Shown here in pieces: positions 58,910 to 64,000 of a DNA stretch of 64,000 nt. The DNA is taken from NCBI RefSeq assembly GCF_900536025.1, contig NZ_UNOZ01000002.1, positions 372,001 through 436,000 on the forward strand. Reading direction: 5' to 3'. A program made the translations under genes and the position numbers. The DNA is from Pseudomonas reidholzensis. Its GTDB lineage: Bacteria; Pseudomonadota; Gammaproteobacteria; Pseudomonadales; Pseudomonadaceae. Each line of letters begins with the position of its first letter. The stretch's first letter is position 1. Under the pieces are notes generated by a model, which was not told the DNA's origin, did not search any database, and saw only the letters and a program-made list of their open reading frames with translations.

Positions 58910-59781
58910 GGGTACTCTTCTGCCAGTTTGCTCAGGTACTGACCGTAACCGGTCTTCTTCAATTCGCCAGCCTTGGCGAGCAATTGCTCGCGGCTGATCC
59001 AGCCCTTCTGGAAGGCGATTTCTTCCAGGCAGGCGACCTTCAGCCCCTGGCGGTTCTCGATGGTCTGCACGTACTGCGAGGCGTCGAGCAGGCTCTCGTG
59101 GGTGCCGGTGTCGAGCCAGGCGAAACCGCGGCCGAAGCGCTCGACACGCAGGTCACCGCGTTGCAGGTAGGCATTGGTGATGTCGGTGATTTCCAGTTCA
59201 CCACGCGCTGAAGGGCGCACGGCCTTGGCGATTTCGATGACGTCGTTGTCGTAGAAGTAAAGCCCGGTCACGGCATAGTTGGACTTGGCCACTGCGGGTT
59301 TTTCTTCGATCGACAGCGCCTTGCCCTGGTCGTCGAACTCGACCACGCCGAAACGCTCCGGATCCTTGACCAGGTAGCCGAACACCGTTGCTCCGCTTTC
59401 ATGATTGACGGCGCGCAGCAGCTGCTCGCTGAAGCCCTGGCCGTGGAAGATGTTGTCGCCCAGGATCAGGCATACCGAGTCGTCGCCGATGAATTCCTCG
59501 CCAATCAGGAACGCCTGGGCCAGGCCATCGGGGGAAGGCTGCTCGGCGTAACTGATGTTGATGCCGAACTGGCTGCCGTCGCCGAACAGCCGGCGATACT
59601 GGGGCAGGTCCAGCGGGGTCGAGATCAGCAGGATGTCGCGGATGCCGGCGAGCATCAGCACCGAGATCGGGTAGTAGATCATCGGTTTGTCATAGATCGG
59701 CAGCAGCTGTTTGGAAACCCCCAGGGTGATGGGGTGCAGGCGGGTGCCGGAGCCGCCCGCCAGGACGATGCCTTTGGTCAT
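58906..59781 (-). CDS. rmlA: Glucose-1-phosphate thymidylyltransferase
   Basis: 291 residues from ATG 59781 ([19 protein letters not shown]), overlapping rmlB by 4 bp; the open frame runs further up but not credibly. GGSGTRLHP is the nucleotide-binding loop, with [19 protein letters not shown] and [11 protein letters not shown] following. It makes dTDP-glucose and is feedback-inhibited by dTDP-rhamnose in this family. Confidence 0.95.
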   Translation of the reverse strand: MTKGIVLAGGSGTRLHPITLGVSKQLLPIYDKPMIYYPISVLMLAGIRDILLISTPLDLPQYRRLFGDGSQFGINISYAEQPSPDGLAQAFLIGEEFIGDDSVCLILGDNIFHGQGFSEQLLRAVNHESGATVFGYLVKDPERFGVVEFDDQGKALSIEEKPAVAKSNYAVTGLYFYDNDVIEIAKAVRPSARGELEITDITNAYLQRGDLRVERFGRGFAWLDTGTHESLLDASQYVQTIENRQGLKVACLEEIAFQKGWISREQLLAKAGELKKTGYGQYLSKLAEEYP

Positions 59782-60860
59782 GTGATCAGGTCCTTGAATT
59801 GGGTATTGCCCAGGCGCTCTCCCTGGTAGCTGCCATCCTGGACGCGGCCGCACCACTCCAGGTTCTCGAGGTACCACTGGACGGTCTTGCGCAGCCCCGA
59901 CTCGAAGGTTTCTTCGGGCACCCAGCCCAGTTCGCGTTCGATCTTGCCGGCATCGATGGCATAGCGCAGGTCATGCCCGGGGCGGTCGGCGACAAAACTG
60001 ATGAGGTCGGCGTAGTGCGTCACGCCGGCCGGGCGCTGCGGTCCGAGTTCGTCGAGCAGGGCGCAGATGGCGCGGACCACGTCGATGTTCTTCTGCTCGT
60101 TGTGGCCGCCGATGTTGTACGTCTCACCGACCTGGCCGTTGCTCACCACGGTGAGCAGGGCGCGGGCGTGGTCTTCGACGAACAGCCAGTCGCGCACCTG
60201 TTGGCCATTGCCGTACACCGGCAGTGGCTTGCCGGCCAGCGCGTTGAGGATGACCAGCGGAATGAGCTTTTCCGGGAAGTGATACGGGCCATAGTTGTTC
60301 GAGCAGTTGGTCAGCAGTACCGGCAGGCCGTAAGTGCGTTGCCAGGCGCGGACCAGGTGGTCGGAGGCGGCCTTGCTCGCCGAGTAGGGCGAGCTGGGGG
60401 CATACGGCGTGTGCTCGGTAAACAGGTCGTCGACACCGTGCAGGTCGCCGTACACCTCATCGGTGGAGATGTGGTGGAAACGAAACGCGCCGCGCTCATC
60501 GGCCGGCAGTTGGCTCCACCAGGCGCGGGTGGCCTCGAGCAGGGCATAGGTGCCGACGATGTTGGTCTGGATGAACGCCGCGGGGCCGTCGATCGAACGG
60601 TCGACGTGCGACTCGGCCGCCAGGTGCATGATGGCCTGTGGCGCAAAACGCTGCAGCACGGCGCTGACGGTGGCCTGGTCGGCGATATCGGCCTGGACGA
60701 ACTCGTAGCGCGTGTCGTTGGCGATCGGCTGCAGCGACTCGAGGTTGCCAGCGTAGGTCAGCTTGTCGAGATTGAGCACCTCGTGGTCGGTGTGTTCGAT
60801 CAAGTGGCGGATCAGTGCCGAGCCGATAAAGCCGGCGCCGCCCGTGACGAGTATGCGCAT
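59778..60860 (-). CDS. rmlB: dTDP-glucose 4,6-dehydratase
   Basis: 360 residues. NAD-binding [46 protein letters not shown] (catalytic DE) and [15 protein letters not shown] (Y-x3-K) are RmlB signatures. First gene of rmlBACD, supplying activated rhamnose for lipopolysaccharide, exopolysaccharide or rhamnolipid. Order here (B, A, C, D) differs from rmlBDAC of P. aeruginosa. Confidence 0.95.
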   Translation of the reverse strand: MRILVTGGAGFIGSALIRHLIEHTDHEVLNLDKLTYAGNLESLQPIANDTRYEFVQADIADQATVSAVLQRFAPQAIMHLAAESHVDRSIDGPAAFIQTNIVGTYALLEATRAWWSQLPADERGAFRFHHISTDEVYGDLHGVDDLFTEHTPYAPSSPYSASKAASDHLVRAWQRTYGLPVLLTNCSNNYGPYHFPEKLIPLVILNALAGKPLPVYGNGQQVRDWLFVEDHARALLTVVSNGQVGETYNIGGHNEQKNIDVVRAICALLDELGPQRPAGVTHYADLISFVADRPGHDLRYAIDAGKIERELGWVPEETFESGLRKTVQWYLENLEWCGRVQDGSYQGERLGNTQFKDLIT

Positions 60861-61048
60861 CAGGTTGCCTCTGGAAAAACGGGTTGACGTCGGATGGAGC
60901 CTAGCTTGTCTTTTGCCGCCGGGGCTGACAAGCGGTGGCTCGCGATTCCTGCCGTGACAGGGGACCCCGTCATTTTTAATTTACGGATACCTTGTATATC
61001 GGCAGCAGTAGTGGCGATATAAGCGACAAAAAATCGAGGTCCACATTC
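60861..61048. promoter_or_regulatory. Divergent rmlB / fusion gene promoter region
   Basis: 188 bp. AT-rich around 60970-61035; TTGTAT (60992-60997) and GATATAAGC (61015-61023) are 17 bp apart and could be -35/-10 elements for the downstream gene. Ribosome-binding site CGAGGTC ends about 8 nt before ATG 61049. Confidence 0.4.
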
Positions 61049-63949
61049 ATGCCCCTCAGCACCCTGATCCAGCGTTCCAGCCAGCCCAGTCCTGCGCTCA
61101 GCGAAGCCCAGGCACATGCCCTGCTGAGGGCGCATTACGACCTGGCGGGCAGCGTGCAATCGTTGGGCAGCCAGCAGGACCTCAACCTGCGCCTGGACAG
61201 CGATCAGGGGCGCTTTGTGCTCAAGGTGTGCCACGCCAGCTATGCCGAGCACGAGCTGCAGGCGCAACACGCTGCCCTGGCCTACCTGGCCGATCGAGGT
61301 GTGCCGGTGCCTGGCGTGCGCCCTGCGCTCAGTGGCGACGCGCTGCTGGCCGTGGAGGTCGACGGCCAGCCGCTGCGCGTGCGCCTGCTCGACTACATCG
61401 ACGGCCAGCCGCTGACCCGTCTCAAACACCTGCCGACCCGGCTGGTGGCTGAACTCGGTGCACTGTGCGCGCGGGTCGACCAGGCGCTGGCGAGCTTTGA
61501 CCATCCTGGCCTGACGCGCACGCTGCAATGGGACCCGCAACAGGCCCAGGCGCTGATCGAGCACCTGCTGCCGCTGTTGAGCGATGCCGGGCGACGCGAG
61601 CAACTGGCGCAGGTCGTGCGCCAGGCCGGGGAGACCCTGCAACCGCTGGTGGCGCAGCTGCCGAGCCAGGCTGTGCACCTGGACATCACCGACGACAACG
61701 TGGTCTGGCGCCGCGACGAGGCGCGCGAATGGCAGCTGCAGGGCGTCATCGACTTCGGAGACCTGCTGCGTACCTGGCGGATTGCCGACCTGTCGGTGAC
61801 CTGCGCGGCGTTGCTGCACCATGCCGAGGGCGATCCGCTGCGCATCCTGCCGGCCGTGACGGCCTACCAGGCCATCAACCCACTGGACGACGCCGAGCTG
61901 CGTGCCCTCTGGCCGCTGGTACTGATGCGCGCCACGGTACTGGTGCTGAGCAGTGAGCAGCAGCTGGCGGTCGACCCGCACAACCAGTACACCCGCGACA
62001 ACATCGCCCATGAATGGCAGATCTTCGATACCGCCTGCCAGGTGCCAGCGATGCTGATGGAGGCCGCCATTCTCCAGGCGGCAGGCCGTCAACTGCCGGC
62101 GCTGGAGCTGTCGGGCTGCGCGCCGCTGCTGCCCGAGCTGGCCGGGCAGCCGGTGAGCCGGGTCGACCTGGGCGTGCTGAGCGCGCATTGCGAGGCGGGT
62201 AACTGGGAGCAGAGCGGCTTCGATCAGGCCGTGCTGGCGGCGCAAACGGGCGCCGCATGTAGCCTGCATGGCCAATACCGCCTGTCACAGACGCACATCG
62301 ATCGCCCCGACGAGCCGGCAACCTGCGCCCTGGGCGTGGAACTCAAGGTGCCATCGGGCAGCGTCGTGCAGGCCCCGCAGGACGGGGTCTGGCAGCGTCT
62401 TGGCGATGGACGCGGGGTGCTCCGTACGGCGCACTGGAGCCTGTGGCTCAAAGGCCTGGACGCGACCCCCGACGACGGCCAGGGCGTGAGCAAAGGGCAG
62501 ACGCTGGGCACCGCGTGTGGCTTCCTCTGTGTGCAGCTGTGCCGCGACACCGCGCTGCAGCCGCCATTCTTCGCCCAACCCAGCGCCGCTGCCGCCTGGC
62601 TGGCGCTGTGCCCGTCACCGCAGGCGTTGCTCGGCTTTGACTGCGACGCCGAGCCGTTGCCTGACGCGCAGGCCTTGCTGGCGCGGCGCGATGCCAGCTT
62701 CGCCCGTTCGCAAAAGCACTATTACGCCGAGCCGCCGCAGATCGAACGCGGGTGGCGCAACTACCTGATCGACCTGCAGGGCCGCTCGTACCTGGACATG
62801 CTCAACAACGTGGCGGTGCTCGGCCATGGCCACCCGCGCATGGCCGCCGAGTCGGCGCGCCAGTGGTCGTTGCTCAACACCAACTCGCGCTTCCACTACG
62901 CGGCCATCGCCGAATTCTCCGAGCGCTTGCTGGCGCTGGCGCCGGACGGCTTCGACCGGGTGTTCCTGGTCAACAGTGGGACCGAGGCCAATGACCTGGC
63001 CATTCGCCTGGCCTGGGCCTACAGCGGCGGGCGTGACCTGATCAGCGTGCTGGAGGCGTATCACGGCTGGTCGGTGGCCACCGATGCCATCTCCACTTCG
63101 ATTGCCGACAATCCCCTGGCGCTGCAGACGCGCCCTGACTGGGTGCACCCGGTAGAGGCGCCCAATACCTTCCGCGGCCGCTACCGAGGTGCCGAGAGCG
63201 CAGCGGATTACCTGCGAGATGTCGATGCCAAGCTTGCCGACCTCGATGCGCGCGGCCGCCAGCTGGCGGGCATGATCTGCGAACCGGTGTATGGCAACGC
63301 CGGGGGCATCTCGCTGCCGCCCGGCTACTTGCGCGACGCCTACGCCCAGGTGCGTGCTCGGGGTGGCGTGTGTATCGCCGACGAGGTGCAGGTCGGTTAT
63401 GGCCGCCTGGGCGACTACTTCTGGGGCTTCGAAGAGCAGGGCGTGGTGCCGGACATCATCACCATGGCCAAGGGCATGGGCAACGGCCAGCCACTGGGTG
63501 CGGTGATCACTCGGCGCGAGATCGCCGAGGCGCTCGAGGCCGAGGGTTATTTCTTCTCGTCGGCCGGCGGCAGCCCGGTCAGCTGCCGGATCGGCCTCGC
63601 GGTGCTCGATGTGATGGACGAAGAAGGCCTGTGGCAGAACACCCGCGAGGTCGGCGGTTACTTCAAGGCGCGCCTGCAGGGCTTGGTCGATAAACATCCG
63701 CTGGCGGGCGCGGCGCATGGCTCGGGGTTCTACCTGGGGCTGGAACTGGTGCGTGACCGGCAGACTCTGGAACCGGCAACCGCCGAGACCATGATCCTGT
63801 GCAACCGCCTGCGCGACCTGGGCATCTTCATGCAGCCGACCGGGGATTACCTGAACATCCTCAAGATCAAGCCGCCGATGTGCACCACCCGGGCCAGCGT
63901 CGACTACTTTGTCGATTGTGTGGATCGGATCCTTGGAGAAGGGCTCTAA
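61049..63949 (+). CDS. Kinase / M23-like / class III aminotransferase (phospholyase-type) fusion
   Basis: 966 residues from ATG 61049 (frame open from 60992). Order: (1) aminoglycoside-phosphotransferase-like kinase, about 1-320, with QAVHLDITDDNVVW (catalytic HxDxxxxN) and GVIDFGDL (metal site); (2) a linker and M23 peptidase-like barrel, about 400-530, with VPSGSVVQAPQDGVW, whose zinc ligands are not evident; (3) PLP-dependent class III aminotransferase, about 560-966, with NSGTEANDLAIRLA, CIADEVQVGYGRLGDYFW and Lys in TMAKGMGNG. In animals such kinase and PLP enzymes are separate (hydroxylysine kinase and phosphohydroxylysine or phosphoethanolamine phospholyase); the fusion suggests phosphorylation of an amino alcohol followed by elimination of phosphate and ammonia. 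Substrate unknown. Divergent from rmlB; nothing follows it in the window. Confidence 0.85.
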   Translation: MPLSTLIQRSSQPSPALSEAQAHALLRAHYDLAGSVQSLGSQQDLNLRLDSDQGRFVLKVCHASYAEHELQAQHAALAYLADRGVPVPGVRPALSGDALLAVEVDGQPLRVRLLDYIDGQPLTRLKHLPTRLVAELGALCARVDQALASFDHPGLTRTLQWDPQQAQALIEHLLPLLSDAGRREQLAQVVRQAGETLQPLVAQLPSQAVHLDITDDNVVWRRDEAREWQLQGVIDFGDLLRTWRIADLSVTCAALLHHAEGDPLRILPAVTAYQAINPLDDAELRALWPLVLMRATVLVLSSEQQLAVDPHNQYTRDNIAHEWQIFDTACQVPAMLMEAAILQAAGRQLPALELSGCAPLLPELAGQPVSRVDLGVLSAHCEAGNWEQSGFDQAVLAAQTGAACSLHGQYRLSQTHIDRPDEPATCALGVELKVPSGSVVQAPQDGVWQRLGDGRGVLRTAHWSLWLKGLDATPDDGQGVSKGQTLGTACGFLCVQLCRDTALQPPFFAQPSAAAAWLALCPSPQALLGFDCDAEPLPDAQALLARRDASFARSQKHYYAEPPQIERGWRNYLIDLQGRSYLDMLNNVAVLGHGHPRMAAESARQWSLLNTNSRFHYAAIAEFSERLLALAPDGFDRVFLVNSGTEANDLAIRLAWAYSGGRDLISVLEAYHGWSVATDAISTSIADNPLALQTRPDWVHPVEAPNTFRGRYRGAESAADYLRDVDAKLADLDARGRQLAGMICEPVYGNAGGISLPPGYLRDAYAQVRARGGVCIADEVQVGYGRLGDYFWGFEEQGVVPDIITMAKGMGNGQPLGAVITRREIAEALEAEGYFFSSAGGSPVSCRIGLAVLDVMDEEGLWQNTREVGGYFKARLQGLVDKHPLAGAAHGSGFYLGLELVRDRQTLEPATAETMILCNRLRDLGIFMQPTGDYLNILKIKPPMCTTRASVDYFVDCVDRILGEGL

Positions 63950-64000
63950 CAGGTGATTCTTGCCGTCATAAGCCGATTGTTATCGATTTGAAATAGATTT
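63950..64000. other. Window end, no gene
   Basis: The last 51 bp after the fusion gene hold no complete feature; the AT-rich tail may belong to the promoter or terminator of the next gene. Confidence 0.5.

Overview
The window is high-GC chromosomal DNA from a Pseudomonas, most likely of the P. putida group. The evidence is the gene content and order (metNIQ, DszA/DszC-type monooxygenases, tcyJLN, epsC, tauABCD, oprE, lsfA, ssuEADCBF, gshA, tex, ompR-envZ, rimK, hslR, hslO, pckA, fdhD, nudE, cysQ), which matches from memory the order in P. putida genomes, and the many head-to-head REP elements of the putida type (core GCGGGTAAACCCGCTCC). No tRNA, rRNA, CRISPR array, insertion sequence or replication origin was seen.

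Layout. (1) 1-4.3 kb is accessory: the 3' end of a CdiA/filamentous-haemagglutinin-type exoprotein with an Ntox15-like nuclease tip, a GAD/DUF1851-type immunity gene overlapping it by 4 bp, two small orphan immunity-like genes, and a structured leader RNA resembling phage C4 antisense RNA ahead of two small Pseudomonas-specific ORFs. (2) 4.3-8.8 kb: two cyclic-di-GMP enzymes around a delta-9 acyl-lipid desaturase gene. (3) 8.9-32.7 kb is a large sulfur-scavenging island: methionine-type ABC transporter with three flavin monooxygenases, cystine-type ABC transporter, serine acetyltransferase, a BCCT transporter, taurine uptake and dioxygenase, an OprD-family porin, the 1-Cys peroxiredoxin LsfA, and the complete ssu alkanesulfonate operon. 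AT-rich upstream regions suggest common sulfate-starvation control. (4) 32.8-49.8 kb is core housekeeping: TetR regulator/gshA, thioesterase/tex, ompR-envZ, rimBK, hslR, hslO, pckA, a thioesterase, a glycine-zipper protein, and a stand-alone FdhF/YdeP-type oxidoreductase with FdhD. (5) 50.4-51.7 kb is a small AT-richer island: an Abi_2-family HEPN protein preceded by about 200 bp that fold into an elaborate RNA ending in an intrinsic terminator just before the start codon. This is the best candidate for an unusual system here (RNA-protein abortive infection or toxin-antitoxin). (6) 51.7-60.9 kb: nucleotidase, nudE-cysQ, a thioesterase, a dctB/dctD-like sigma-54 two-component system and rmlBACD for dTDP-L-rhamnose. 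(7) 61.0-63.9 kb: a 966-residue kinase/M23-like/class III aminotransferase fusion.

How the parts fit: porin and ABC systems import sulfonates, sulfonate esters, cystine and methionine-like compounds; flavin- or iron-dependent oxygenases release sulfite; SsuE supplies reduced flavin; EpsC makes O-acetylserine as the sulfide acceptor; CysQ removes the adenosine bisphosphate by-product of sulfate activation; GshA uses the cysteine for glutathione; LsfA is a thiol peroxidase. Starts were chosen by ribosome-binding site, gene overlap and family N-termini, so many genes are shorter than the maximal open frame. All family assignments come from reading motifs, without database searches.
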